NCBI GenBank assembly: GCA_039815465.1
Contig: JBCBZG010000011.1
Span: 1-64,000 of the forward strand
Reading direction: 5' to 3'
DNA length: 64,000 bases
Source of the DNA: Shimia_B sp039815465
GTDB lineage: Bacteria; Pseudomonadota; Alphaproteobacteria; Rhodobacterales; Rhodobacteraceae
Shown: positions 16,086 through 24,711 of the stretch, one piece after another
Position numbering within the stretch: position 1 is the stretch's first letter
How the letters are laid out: each line of letters begins with the position of its first letter
Made by a program: the position numbers and the translations under genes
Notes under the pieces: generated by a model
What the model saw: the letters and a program-made list of their open reading frames with translations, nothing else
The model's database searches: none
Told to the model about the DNA's origin: nothing

Positions 16086-16157
16086 CAGCGCCGCCGCATC
16101 GCCGGACCTTACTCAGACCGTGGTACAAACACGCGCACCACGCCCGCCGGGCAGGAT

Positions 16158-16628
16158 CTAAGCGGCGAGCGCCGCCGCAAGCTTGTCGATGGCCTGCTGC
16201 CACCCGCCTTCGCCCGCTGTGCCCGTCGGCACGCCCACATGGACCATCGTCATCTCGGTCTGACCATCCACCTCGCGCAGCTCCACGATAACCTCGGTGA
16301 TGTCGGGATGGCCCTCCGGCATGCCCATGGCCTGCGGCGGGATCAGAGTGCCGTCCTCGTCACACATACTCTCCGTGTAGACGAGCCGGTTGGGCGCGCT
16401 CACCTCTTTATAGACGCCCGTGAACCACATCGTCATCGTGCGCTCGGGCGTCACCATCTGCATGCTGATCTTGCGCAGCCCGCCCACGGTCACGTCCATC
16501 TCGGCTACGGGCACCGACATGCCCATGGGCCCGTACCAGGATTTAAACAGCTCCGCGTCCGTCCACATGCGCCACACATCTGCAATCGGCGCCTCAAAGC
16601 TGCGCGTGATTTTCACCCAGTCTTGCAT
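16158..16628 (-). CDS. SRPBCC (AHSA1/START-like) domain protein
   Basis: The 156-residue protein has an SRPBCC/AHSA1 fold pattern: ITRSFEAPIADVWRMWTDAELFKSWYGP at the N-terminus, a central strand block ending WFTGVYKEV, and a long C-terminal helix (QQAIDKLAAALA). Such proteins have a deep hydrophobic pocket; ligands are rarely known. It follows the ArsR gene after five bases, a very common pairing in which the ArsR-type repressor controls its own SRPBCC partner. Confidence 0.85.
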   Translation of the reverse strand: MQDWVKITRSFEAPIADVWRMWTDAELFKSWYGPMGMSVPVAEMDVTVGGLRKISMQMVTPERTMTMWFTGVYKEVSAPNRLVYTESMCDEDGTLIPPQAMGMPEGHPDITEVIVELREVDGQTEMTMVHVGVPTGTAGEGGWQQAIDKLAAALAA

Positions 16629-16633
16629 GTCGC

Positions 16634-16969
16634 TTAGTCCTTCTTTGCTGTTATCGTTTTGAGCACCCCATCCATCGCGTCAAAGCGCGCCTCCCAGATG
16701 GGGCGGTAGCGGTCAGCCCAGCTTGCGACGTCCCGCAAAGGCGCGGGGTTCAGCGTGCAGGGGCGGAACTGCGCGTCGCGCCCGCGCGTGATGAGCCCTG
16801 CGTCTTCGAGCACACGGATATGCTTAGACACCGCAGGCAGGCTTATCTCAAACGGTTCCGCCAGCGTGTTCACGGTCGCCGCCCCTTCCGCCAAACGCGC
16901 CAAGATCGCCCGCCGGGCCGGGTGGGCGAGGGCCGAAAACACGGCGTCGAGGGTGGCATCGTTCTCCAT
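16634..16969 (-). CDS. ArsR-family winged-helix repressor
   Basis: This 111-residue protein has the ArsR/SmtB HTH layout: FSALAHPARRAILARLAEGAATVNTLAE followed by the recognition region SLPAVSKHIRVLEDAGLI and a wing (TRGRDAQFRPCTL). It lacks the classical ELCVCDL cysteine metal site, so it belongs to the metal-independent group usually paired with SRPBCC genes. An AT-rich stretch at 16985-17021 upstream, in contrast to the GC-rich surroundings, probably holds its promoter and operator, shared with the divergent GNAT gene. Confidence 0.88.
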   Translation of the reverse strand: MENDATLDAVFSALAHPARRAILARLAEGAATVNTLAEPFEISLPAVSKHIRVLEDAGLITRGRDAQFRPCTLNPAPLRDVASWADRYRPIWEARFDAMDGVLKTITAKKD

Positions 16970-17059
16970 TTCCGCCTTAATACACCGATAGGTTAATTAA
17001 TCAATACGTTTAATAAGGCCGCCCTTCCGGGACCGGCCGTGGGCGATTAGGGTGCGCTC

Positions 17060-17521
17060 ATGAATGAACCCGCCGAGATCAGAGCCGCAACAGAGGCCGA
17101 CGCAGAGGCCCTGCAACGCCTCTATCAGGCGCTGTCGCCCGACAATCTCCCAATTGCGGAAGCTGCAGCCCGCCAGATCATTACCGCCACGGGCCGCTAC
17201 CCGGGCAGCGCGATCCTGGTCGCCGAGCTGGCGGGCCAACTCGCGGCCAGCGCGACGCTCATCGTCATCCCAAACCTCACCCGCGGTGGGCGCCCCTACG
17301 GCCTGATCGAGAACGTTATCACCGACCCCGCCCACCGGCGGCGCGGCCTTGGCCGAGCGCTGCTCAATGCCGCCACCACCCGCGCGTGGGCTCACGATTG
17401 CTACAAGATCATGCTCATCACCGGCTCACGTGACCCCGCAACCCACGCCTTCTACGAGGCCGCGGGGTTCACACAGTCGCGCACCGGATACGAACAGCGC
17501 CAGTGGGCCACCAGGGCGTAG
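17060..17521 (+). CDS. GNAT-family N-acetyltransferase
   Basis: The 153-residue protein follows the GNAT fold: an N-terminal IRAATEADAEALQRLY segment, a central strand with LIENVITDPAHRRRGLGRALLNAA (about residues 83-106), where RRRGLG is the acetyl-CoA pyrophosphate loop, and a later AFYEAAGF motif near residue 133. It transfers an acetyl group from acetyl-CoA to an unknown amine. It diverges from the ArsR gene and is followed by a 331-base gap containing a repeat element and metal-regulator-like palindromes. Confidence 0.88.
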   Translation: MNEPAEIRAATEADAEALQRLYQALSPDNLPIAEAAARQIITATGRYPGSAILVAELAGQLAASATLIVIPNLTRGGRPYGLIENVITDPAHRRRGLGRALLNAATTRAWAHDCYKIMLITGSRDPATHAFYEAAGFTQSRTGYEQRQWATRA

Positions 17522-17582
17522 AGCGGCGGACGCAGATTATCCGGGCCAGACCCGCAGTTTGCGGGCCATGACCCAAACACCC

Positions 17583-17670
17583 CGCGCCGCCGCAGCCCCG
17601 CGCGCGCAGCGCGCGCCCCCTCAGGTTCAAGCCAGCGTAAGCTGGCGCAGAAGGGAGGCGGGCGGGCCCG
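17583..17670 (+). repeat. Structured intergenic repeat, family B, copy 1
   Basis: This GC-rich element downstream of the GNAT gene recurs at 49173-49255, downstream of the M20D gene. Shared parts are a GCGCGC/GCGCGC hairpin, CCCTCARGTTCAAGCC, and GGCGCAGAAGGGAGGCGGGCGGGCCC split by a variable hairpin. In this copy the hairpin is GCCAGC-GTAA-GCTGGC; in the other it is shorter (GCC-TGAAA-GGC), with both arms changed together. The rest of the 17522-17852 gap holds the promoter region of the tro operon and no gene that I can see. Confidence 0.6.
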
Positions 17671-17760
17671 TCCTCTGGTGCAAACGCCCTAAAATCGGGC
17701 AAAACACACCGGGTTGCCTCCCATGGCGGCCAAAAATCGCGCCCACACCCGCCACTTTAT

Positions 17761-17803
17761 TGCGAATAATTCGCAGTTGCATTGATTTTGCGAATGCTTC
17801 GCA
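17761..17803. promoter_or_regulatory. Two metal-regulator-like palindromes upstream of the tro operon
   Basis: Two palindromes of the form TGCGAA-N3-TTCGCA lie at 17761-17775 (centre TAA) and 17789-17803 (centre TGC), 28 bases apart, within an AT-richer stretch 50-90 bases before the first tro gene. Fur-superfamily regulators (Mur, Zur) in alphaproteobacteria bind sites of similar size upstream of manganese or zinc importers. The exact regulator cannot be told from sequence. Confidence 0.6.
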
Positions 17804-17852
17804 CTATCATCCCAACAACGCACGCAGACCCCGCACCTGGATGGAGACACCG

Positions 17853-18806
17853 ATGCATCTGACCAAACGCACGTTCCTGGCCGCCGCCGCATGCGCGCTG
17901 ACCTTGCCTGCGGGCCTCGCCGCCGCGGCGGAGCGGCTCAGTGTCGTGGCGACGACCGGCATGATCGCCGATGCCGCGCAGGTTGTGGGCGGTGAGCTGG
18001 TGGAGGTGCGCGCGCTCATGGGGGCAGGGGTCGACCCCCACGCCTACCGCCAGACCCGCACCGATATCGTGGCGCTCGCAAATGCCGACCTCGTGCTCTG
18101 GAACGGCCTCTACCTGGAGGCACAGATGGAAGAGTTCCTGCTAGAGCTCGGCGAAACACAGCCCGTGGTGGCCGTGGCCGAAACCGTGCCCGCAAATCTC
18201 CTCATCGGGTCCGAGGATTACCAGGGCCGCTATGATCCCCATATCTGGATGAACCCGAACCTGTGGTCACGCGTGGTCGTGAGCATCCGCGACGCCATGA
18301 CTGAGGCGCACCCCGACGCCGCCGCGGAGTTTGCCGCCAACGCCGATGCGTACCTCTCTGACCTCGCCGACCTCGCGCGCTACACGACCAATGCGCTGTC
18401 CTCCGTGCCTGCGGAAAGCCGCATCCTCCTGACCTCCCACGACGCGTTCAACTATTTCGGCAACGCTTACGGGTTCGAAGTCGTGGGCATCCAAGGCATC
18501 TCCACCGAATCCGAGGCAGGCCTTGCCCGGATATCCGAACTCGTGGACATGCTCATCGACCGCGACATCCGCGCGGTGTTTGTGGAAACTTCCGTCTCCG
18601 ACCGCAACATCCGCGCCCTCGTCGAAGGGGCCGCCGCCGCGGGCCACGAGGTGACGATAGGGGGGGAGCTCTTCTCCGACGCCATGGGCGAGCCCGGCAC
18701 CTATGAGGGCACGTATATCGGCATGATCGATTCCAACGCGACCCTCATTGCCCGCGCGCTGGGCGGTGAGGCGCCCGAGGACGGCCTGCAAGGACTGCTG
18801 AACTGA
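17853..18806 (+). CDS. troA: Mn/Zn ABC transporter periplasmic binding protein (TroA-like)
   Basis: The 317-residue cluster A-I metal-binding protein starts with a signal peptide (to about residue 26, AAAAER). Metal-ligand regions are visible: DPHAY, DPHIWMNP, GISTESEAG and GTYIGMID. There is no His-rich loop like that of ZnuA. The C-terminal block IGGELFSDAMG...GTYEGTYIGM is very close to TroA of treponemes, suggesting Mn or Zn uptake. GGAG at 17843-17846 selects the ATG at 17853. Paired TGCGAA-N3-TTCGCA palindromes upstream suggest metal-dependent repression. Confidence 0.88.
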   Translation: MHLTKRTFLAAAACALTLPAGLAAAAERLSVVATTGMIADAAQVVGGELVEVRALMGAGVDPHAYRQTRTDIVALANADLVLWNGLYLEAQMEEFLLELGETQPVVAVAETVPANLLIGSEDYQGRYDPHIWMNPNLWSRVVVSIRDAMTEAHPDAAAEFAANADAYLSDLADLARYTTNALSSVPAESRILLTSHDAFNYFGNAYGFEVVGIQGISTESEAGLARISELVDMLIDRDIRAVFVETSVSDRNIRALVEGAAAAGHEVTIGGELFSDAMGEPGTYEGTYIGMIDSNATLIARALGGEAPEDGLQGLLN

Positions 18807-19597
18807 TGACCGTCACCGACCTCCTTCGCCCAGCAGCGCAAACAGACGCTGCGCTCACGCTTCACGGTGTGACCGTCGCCTATGGGGAAAAGCCCGCCGT
18901 CTACTCCGTGGATGCAGCCTTCCCGAAGGCGGCAATGTCGGCGATCATCGGCCCCAATGGCGCAGGCAAATCCACGTTGCTTAAGGCCGCGCTGGGCGTT
19001 ATCCCCCGCCTGTCGGGAGAGGTTGCCGTGGGCGCGCAGCCGCTGGAGCAAGCCCGCGACCGCATCGCCTATGTCCCCCAGCGCGCGAGCGTGGATTGGG
19101 ATTTCCCCACCACCGCCCGCGACGTAGTGCAGATGGGCCTCTACCGCCGCATCGGGCTTTTGGGCCGCATGACCGGCGGGCTAAAGGCACAGGCGCTCGA
19201 CTGCCTTGACCGCGTAGGCATGGCTGACTTTGCCGACCGCCAGATCGGCCAGCTGTCGGGCGGGCAGCAGCAGCGTGTGTTCCTTGCCCGCGCCTTGGCG
19301 CAAGACGCGGAACTCTATCTCCTCGATGAACCCTTTGCAGGCGTCGACGCCGCGACGGAGCGGGCCATCATCGACGTCCTCAAGGGGCTCAAAGCGCAGG
19401 GGAAATCCGTCATCGCGGTCCACCACGACCTGGCCACGGTGCGCGACTACTTCGACCACGTCTTCATGATCAACGTCCGCCGCATCGCAGAAGGCCCGAC
19501 CGCCACGACCTTTACGCCGGAGACGCTGCAAGCCACCTATGGCGGGCGCCTCGCGGCCACACAGCTGAGCGAACTGGCTTACGCCAGCGGGGCCTGA
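18806..19597 (+). CDS. troB: Metal ABC transporter ATP-binding protein (TroB-like)
   Basis: This 263-residue ATPase has Walker A GPNGAGKST (about residues 50-58), signature LSGGQQQR (about 150-157) and Walker B LYLLDEPFAGVD (about 171-182), followed by the switch His in VHHDL. The layout matches the ATPases of Tro/Znu/Mnt importers. It powers the TroCD permeases. Start and stop codons are shared with both neighbours (TGATG junctions), so the operon is translationally coupled. Confidence 0.92.
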   Translation: MTVTDLLRPAAQTDAALTLHGVTVAYGEKPAVYSVDAAFPKAAMSAIIGPNGAGKSTLLKAALGVIPRLSGEVAVGAQPLEQARDRIAYVPQRASVDWDFPTTARDVVQMGLYRRIGLLGRMTGGLKAQALDCLDRVGMADFADRQIGQLSGGQQQRVFLARALAQDAELYLLDEPFAGVDAATERAIIDVLKGLKAQGKSVIAVHHDLATVRDYFDHVFMINVRRIAEGPTATTFTPETLQATYGGRLAATQLSELAYASGA

Positions 19598-20799
19598 TGC
19601 TGCTCGACGCACTCCTGCTCCAGGCAGGGTACAATGCGGCGCTCGTGGCCATAGGCGCCGCGCTCCTAGGCTTCGCCGCCGGGGCCTCCGGCACCTTCCT
19701 CTTCCTGCGCAAACGCGCGCTCGTGTCCGACGCCGTGGCCCACGCCACGCTCCCCGGTGTCGGCCTCGCCTTCATCGTGATGGTGGCCTTGGGGGGGGAG
19801 GGGAGGAGCCTCCCCGGCCTTCTCCTAGGCTCCGCCGTCACCGCCGGGCTCGGCCTTCTAGCCATCGACTACATGACCCGCAAAACCCGCCTGGCGGAGG
19901 ACGCCGCCATCGGTGCGGTCCTCGGCACGTTCTTCGGCTTCGGCGTGGTCCTCCTCACCATCATCCAAACCATGAGCGCAGGCCGCCAAGCGGGGCTGGA
20001 GGACTTCCTACTCGGCGCCACCGCTGGGATGTTGTTCCAAGACGCCGTCATCATCGCGCTGGGCGGCGGGGCTGCCGTGCTCACCACCTGGGTCATGCGC
20101 CGCCCGCTGACGCTCGTGGCCTTCGACGCCGAATATGCTGCCAGCCTCGGCTATAACGTGCGCCAGATCGACCTCGTGATGATGGGCCTCGTCATGGCTG
20201 TCACAGTGATCGGGCTAAAGCTCGTGGGCCTCGTCTTGATCGTCGCCATGCTCATCATCCCCGCCGCCACAGCGCGGTTCTGGACGGAACGCTCGGGCCG
20301 CGTGATCTGGATCGCAGGCGCGCTGGGGGCCACCGCTGGCTACACGGGCGCCGCGATCTCCGCCTCTGCCCCCGCACTGCCCACGGGACCCATCATCGTG
20401 CTCGTGGCTGCCGCACTCTTCACTCTCTCGCTCCTCCTCGCGCCCGCGCGCGGGGTGCTCGCCGCGCTCATCCGCCACCGCCGCTTCCAGGCCCGCGTCC
20501 ACCGGCGTCAGGGCCTCCTCGCGCTCGCCTCCGGCCAACCCATCCGCGAGCGCTACACGATCCGCCTCCTGACGCGAGAGGGCCTCGCCCGCCCCGACGG
20601 CGTGGCGACCGACACAGGCCGCGCCCAAGCAGCCAAGATCGCCCGCGACGAACGCCGCTGGGACATCGCGCGAGAGATCCATCAGGACACAGGTCTCACC
20701 GGCCGCTACGACGGTCTCACCCCGATCGAGGATGTGTTCACCGCCGACGAGATCGCCGAGTTCGACCGCCGCCTCGGCCCGCCGGAGGCGGTGAGCTGA
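19597..20799 (+). CDS. troC: Metal ABC transporter permease with C-terminal winged-helix-like extension (TroC-like)
   Basis: The first 290 residues form an ABC-3 permease with about eight membrane segments and motifs typical of ZnuB/TroC (SDAVAHATLPGVGLAF; LKLVGLVLIVAMLIIPAATARF). Residues 295-400 are a soluble, charged, helical tail containing IRLLTREGLARPDG...TDTGRAQAAKIARDERRWDIAREIHQ, whose layout recalls the winged helix and early dimerisation helices of DtxR/MntR-type proteins. Such tails are known on some TroC/MntC permeases and may sense cytoplasmic metal; the function here is inferred. It overlaps troB and troD by one base each. Confidence 0.88.
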   Translation: MLLDALLLQAGYNAALVAIGAALLGFAAGASGTFLFLRKRALVSDAVAHATLPGVGLAFIVMVALGGEGRSLPGLLLGSAVTAGLGLLAIDYMTRKTRLAEDAAIGAVLGTFFGFGVVLLTIIQTMSAGRQAGLEDFLLGATAGMLFQDAVIIALGGGAAVLTTWVMRRPLTLVAFDAEYAASLGYNVRQIDLVMMGLVMAVTVIGLKLVGLVLIVAMLIIPAATARFWTERSGRVIWIAGALGATAGYTGAAISASAPALPTGPIIVLVAAALFTLSLLLAPARGVLAALIRHRRFQARVHRRQGLLALASGQPIRERYTIRLLTREGLARPDGVATDTGRAQAAKIARDERRWDIAREIHQDTGLTGRYDGLTPIEDVFTADEIAEFDRRLGPPEAVS

Positions 20800-21725
20800 T
20801 GGGGGCCGATTTCGTCCAGTTCTCCCTGACCCCGATCCTGATCGGCGTCCTCGCCTCCATCGCCTGCGCGCTGCCGGGCAACTTCCTGATCCTGCGCCGC
20901 CAGGCCCTGATCGGTGACGCCATCAGCCACGTCGTCCTGCCGGGTATCGTCGTGGCCTTCCTGATCACCGGCGCCGTCGCCACCGCCCCCATGCTGCTGG
21001 GCGCAGCCGGGGCCGCCGTGCTCGCGGTCATCCTCATCGAGGCGCTCAAGCGCCTGGGCCGGATCGAGCCCGGCGCGGCCATGGGCGTCGTCTTCACCAC
21101 CATGTTCGCCGCGGGCGTCCTGATCCTTGAACAATCCGACACCTCCCGCGTCCATCTCGACGTCGAACACGCGCTTATGGGCAATCTCGAGTCCCTCATC
21201 TGGTTCCGCGCCGACGGCTGGCATTCGCTGCTGGACCCCGCGGCACTGGCGAGCCTGCCTGAGGAACTCCCCCGCATCGCCCTCACCTGCGCGCTCGTTG
21301 TGGTGCTGACCGCGATCTTCTGGCGCTGGCTTAAAATCGCCACCTTCGACGAAAGCTTTGCCCAAGCACTCGGCATCCCCACCGCCGCCCTCGGTTTCGG
21401 CCTCGTCATCGTGGCCGCCATCGCCGCGGTGGCCGCATTTGACGCGGTAGGCTCCATCATCGTCATCGCCATGTTCATCTGCCCCCCCGCCGCCGCGCGG
21501 CTCATGACGAATAGCCTAGGCACCCAAGTCGCCTGGTCCGTCGCCTTCGCCACCCTCGCCGCAGTGCTGGGATACGTCCTCGCAGGCTACGGCCCCCTCT
21601 GGCTCGGCGCGCAAAACGCCGTGAGCGCCGCAGGCATGATCGCCACCGTATCGGGCCTGATCCTAGCCCTCGCTTGTGTCTTCGGCCCCCACCGAAGCAG
21701 GATAGGTGAGTCTAAAACCACGTAG
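20799..21725 (+). CDS. troD: Metal ABC transporter permease (TroD-like)
   Basis: The 308-residue protein is a second ABC-3 family permease with about eight membrane segments and the same SHVVLPGIVVAFL and VGSIIVIAMFICPPAAARLM blocks as TroC, but without the cytoplasmic tail. Two different permeases in one operon, as here, form a heterodimeric channel in Tro/Sit/Mnt systems, whereas Znu systems usually have one. This supports manganese or mixed Mn/Zn transport. A palindromic repeat element begins just after its stop. Confidence 0.9.
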   Translation: MGADFVQFSLTPILIGVLASIACALPGNFLILRRQALIGDAISHVVLPGIVVAFLITGAVATAPMLLGAAGAAVLAVILIEALKRLGRIEPGAAMGVVFTTMFAAGVLILEQSDTSRVHLDVEHALMGNLESLIWFRADGWHSLLDPAALASLPEELPRIALTCALVVVLTAIFWRWLKIATFDESFAQALGIPTAALGFGLVIVAAIAAVAAFDAVGSIIVIAMFICPPAAARLMTNSLGTQVAWSVAFATLAAVLGYVLAGYGPLWLGAQNAVSAAGMIATVSGLILALACVFGPHRSRIGESKTT

Positions 21726-21735
21726 CCGCAATGCT

Positions 21736-21816
21736 CATGCCCGATGGGAACCATCGGGCCGCGCCGTTCCGCCTCCACGGGGCGGCGCGAACGCCACCCC
21801 TCGGACCGGCGCTTTA
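21736..21816 (+). repeat. Palindromic element family A, copy 1 (downstream of troD)
   Basis: This GC-rich palindromic element has three nested parts. Hairpin 1 is CCCGATGG-GAA-CCATCGGG (21740-21758). A long stem follows, left arm GCGCCGTTCCG (21761-21771) and right arm CGGACCGGCGC (21802-21812), with one mismatch, enclosing an inner CCGCC...GGCGG hairpin. Related copies are at 26931-27028, 35602-35766 and 39944-40042, with a diverged pair at 53911-54183. No T-tract follows, so it is not a standard terminator. Confidence 0.8.
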
Positions 21817-21906
21817 GCTCACAATGTCAGTCTCAAAACGCCTAAGTCCAAGAGCGAACATTCATAGAACTTCCCTCGCGCCCCAACCCGCGCTACATTG
21901 CGCGCC

Positions 21907-24543
21907 ATGAGCAGTTATGACGATTTCGACGCGTTCGAAGAGGCCGCGAAACCGACCCAACCCAGCGGCCTCGCCGCCCGCGCCATGGCGGGCGCTATGG
22001 CAGGGCAGGCAGGTCCCTATATGGACGGCCTCAACCCTGCGCAGCGGGAGGCGGTGGAGGCACTGCAAGGCCCCGTCCTTATGCTCGCAGGCGCAGGCAC
22101 CGGCAAAACGAAAGCCCTCACCACCCGCATTGCCCACCTCCTCGCCACCGGCACAGCCCGCGAAAACGAAATCCTCGCCGTCACCTTCACCAACAAAGCC
22201 GCGCGGGAGATGAAGAAACGCGTCGCCGCCACGCTGGGCCGGGAAGAGGCCGGGATGCGCTGGATGGGCACGTTCCACTCCATCTCTGTCCAACTCCTCC
22301 GCCGCCATGCGGAGCTTGTGGGACTTAAATCCACCTTCACCATCCTCGACACCGACGACCAGATCCGCCTGCTCAAGCAGCTCATCGACGCAAACAACAT
22401 CGACGCGAAGCGCTGGCCGCCGCGGATGTTGTCCGGGATCATCGACAGCTGGAAAAACCGCGCCTGGACGCCGGACAAAGTGCCGGAAAGCGAGGCGAGC
22501 GCCTTCAACCACAAAGGCGTCGAGCTTTACCGCCAGTACCAGCGCCGCCTGATCGAACTCAACGCCACCGATTTCGGCGACCTCCTGCTCCACTGCGTCA
22601 CGATCTTCCAGACCCACCCGGACGTGCTCAGCCAGTACCAACGCTGGTTCCGTTACATCCTCGTGGACGAGTACCAGGACACCAACGTCGCCCAGTACCT
22701 CTGGCTGCGTCTCCTCGCGCAGGAGCATAAAAACATCTGCTGCGTGGGCGATGACGACCAGTCGATCTATGGTTGGCGCGGGGCGGAAGTGGGCAACATC
22801 CTGCGCTTTGAAAAGGATTTCCCGGGCGCGAAAGTCGTGCGCCTCGAACAAAACTACCGCTCCACGCCCCACATCCTCGCCGCGGCATCCGGCGTCATCG
22901 ACGCCAACCAGGGCCGCCTCGGCAAAACACTCTGGACCGCTGCAAAGGATGGGGAGAAGGTCCGCCTCATTGGCCACTGGGATGGCGAAGAAGAAGCCCG
23001 CTGGATCGGTGACGAAATCGAGGCCGCTCAAAAGGGTATTTCCGGTATAGCCAAGCGTCGCACAAACGCCCGCTCGGAGCAAATGATCGGCGAAGTGAGG
23101 CAACGCTACACAGAAATTGAAAGAGGGGCTAACAGCCGAGCACAGATCGTAGAGCGGTTGAAAGAAAGTCCTCTCTTCGAGGACGATCCGACCACGGAAA
23201 AACTGTTGTGGGAGTTAGCGTCTCGGGTGGAGGAAGGCCTTTCGGTAGAAGCTTGCTTCCAAATATTCAACTTGAATGAAATCGCCATCCTCGTCCGCGC
23301 CTCTCACCAGATGCGCGCGTTCGAGGATCGGTTCCTGACCATCGGCCTGCCATACCGCGTCATCGGCGGGCCACGGTTCTACGAGCGGATGGAGATCCGC
23401 GATGCCATGGCCTATTTCCGCCTCGCCGTGTCGCTCGACGACGATCTCGCGTTCGAGCGGATCGTGAACACGCCAAAGCGGGGCCTCGGCGACAAGGCCG
23501 TCCAAACGATCCAGGTCATGGCCCGCACGAATGGCGTCAGCCTCGTGGAGGGCGCGCGGCTGGCCGTGCAAGCCGCCGCGATCAAGGGCAAGGGTGGCGC
23601 GAACCTGCGCGAGCTCATCGACGGCCTCGACCGCTGGAACCGCCAAGTGCGCGACGAGGGCGACACCCATGTCGAGCTCGCCCAGATGATCCTGGATGAG
23701 AGCGGCTATACCGGCCATTGGCAAAACGACAAAACGCCCGAGGCGCCGGGGCGGCTGGAGAACCTGAAAGCTCTGATCGAGGGCTTGGAGGAGTTCGAGA
23801 ACCTGCAAGGCTTCCTCGAACATGTCTCGCTCGTCATGGACAACAACAGTGATGATGAGAGCGAAAAAGTCTCTATCATGACGCTCCACGCCGCCAAGGG
23901 GCTGGAGTTTCCTGTGGTGTTCCTGCCGGGGTGGGAGGATGGCCTGTTCCCCAGCCAGCGCAGCATGGACGAAAGCGGCCTCAAGGGGCTGGAGGAGGAA
24001 CGCCGCCTCGCTTACGTGGGCATCACGCGGGCCGAAGAGGTCTGCACCATCTCCTTCGCCGGAAACCGCCGCGTGTTCGGCCAGTGGCAATCGCAGATGC
24101 CGTCGCGGTTCATTGATGAACTGCCGGAGGATCATGTGGACGTCCTTACCACGTCCTCTTCTCTCCATTCGGGTGGCTACGGGATGGGGGGATCGGCGGC
24201 GATGCAGGCGTCACCTGTGCTACAGGCCAACGCGCGATCCGACCTGCACGACCGCGCGTCAAAGGCAAATGTCTACAATTCTCCGGGCTGGCGCCGCTTA
24301 CAGGCGCGCAGCGCCCAACGCGGTATGAGCCAGCCGCGCGAGGGCGGCAATATGGTTATCGACATGACCGCTACCTCCGCCTTCACCGTGGGCGACCGCG
24401 TGTTTCATCAGAAGTTCGGCTACGGCGAAGTAATAGAGATTGAAGGCGACAAGCTCGATATTGAGTTCGACAAGGCAGGCTCGAAGAAGGTGGTGGCGAA
24501 ATTCGTGACCTCCGCGGGCGGCGCAAGCGACGTGCCGTTCTAG
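21907..24543 (+). CDS. uvrD: UvrD/PcrA-type DNA helicase with an in-frame insert
   Basis: The 878-residue superfamily 1A helicase has all motifs: AGAGTGKTKALTTR (I), VDEYQDTN (II), GDDDQSIYGWRGA (III), LEQNYRST (IV), TLHAAKGLEFPVVFLPG (V) and RRLAYVGITRAEE (VI). A C-terminal Tudor-like domain begins GDRVFHQKFGYGEV. It unwinds DNA in nucleotide-excision and mismatch repair and removes blocked protein filaments. Between EIEAAQKG and LNEIAILVRAS (23036-23270) there is an extra stretch of about 78 residues, charged and helical, that family members normally lack; it is about 53% GC against about 65% around it. The ATG at 21907 was chosen over a TTG three codons earlier. Confidence 0.93.
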   Translation: MSSYDDFDAFEEAAKPTQPSGLAARAMAGAMAGQAGPYMDGLNPAQREAVEALQGPVLMLAGAGTGKTKALTTRIAHLLATGTARENEILAVTFTNKAAREMKKRVAATLGREEAGMRWMGTFHSISVQLLRRHAELVGLKSTFTILDTDDQIRLLKQLIDANNIDAKRWPPRMLSGIIDSWKNRAWTPDKVPESEASAFNHKGVELYRQYQRRLIELNATDFGDLLLHCVTIFQTHPDVLSQYQRWFRYILVDEYQDTNVAQYLWLRLLAQEHKNICCVGDDDQSIYGWRGAEVGNILRFEKDFPGAKVVRLEQNYRSTPHILAAASGVIDANQGRLGKTLWTAAKDGEKVRLIGHWDGEEEARWIGDEIEAAQKGISGIAKRRTNARSEQMIGEVRQRYTEIERGANSRAQIVERLKESPLFEDDPTTEKLLWELASRVEEGLSVEACFQIFNLNEIAILVRASHQMRAFEDRFLTIGLPYRVIGGPRFYERMEIRDAMAYFRLAVSLDDDLAFERIVNTPKRGLGDKAVQTIQVMARTNGVSLVEGARLAVQAAAIKGKGGANLRELIDGLDRWNRQVRDEGDTHVELAQMILDESGYTGHWQNDKTPEAPGRLENLKALIEGLEEFENLQGFLEHVSLVMDNNSDDESEKVSIMTLHAAKGLEFPVVFLPGWEDGLFPSQRSMDESGLKGLEEERRLAYVGITRAEEVCTISFAGNRRVFGQWQSQMPSRFIDELPEDHVDVLTTSSSLHSGGYGMGGSAAMQASPVLQANARSDLHDRASKANVYNSPGWRRLQARSAQRGMSQPREGGNMVIDMTATSAFTVGDRVFHQKFGYGEVIEIEGDKLDIEFDKAGSKKVVAKFVTSAGGASDVPF

Positions 24544-24555
24544 AAGACGCGCGAA

Positions 24556-24681
24556 GGCCAGCGCCCGACCGACCTGGAGGGCTGCTCTGTCTTGGTGCTT
24601 TGCGGGAACGGATATCAAAAGCGACAGGGGTGGCTCTAAGTAGCGCCCGCCCTCCGGGGGGAGGTCGGTCGGGCGCTGGCC
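24556..24681. repeat. Long perfect inverted repeat between convergent genes
   Basis: A perfect 20-bp inverted repeat starts GGCCAGCGCC at 24556-24575 and returns at 24662-24681. Inside it a second pair, GGAGGGC (24576-24582) and GCCCTCC (24649-24655), continues the pairing. The loop of about 66 bases is AT-richer. The whole unit fills most of the gap between uvrD (plus) and the LysE-type gene (minus). It could be a bidirectional terminator, a structured RNA or a small mobile palindrome; no other copy was seen. Confidence 0.7.
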
Positions 24682-24711
24682 GGCGGTGCCGGCCGGGTGC
24701 ATCGCCCGATC

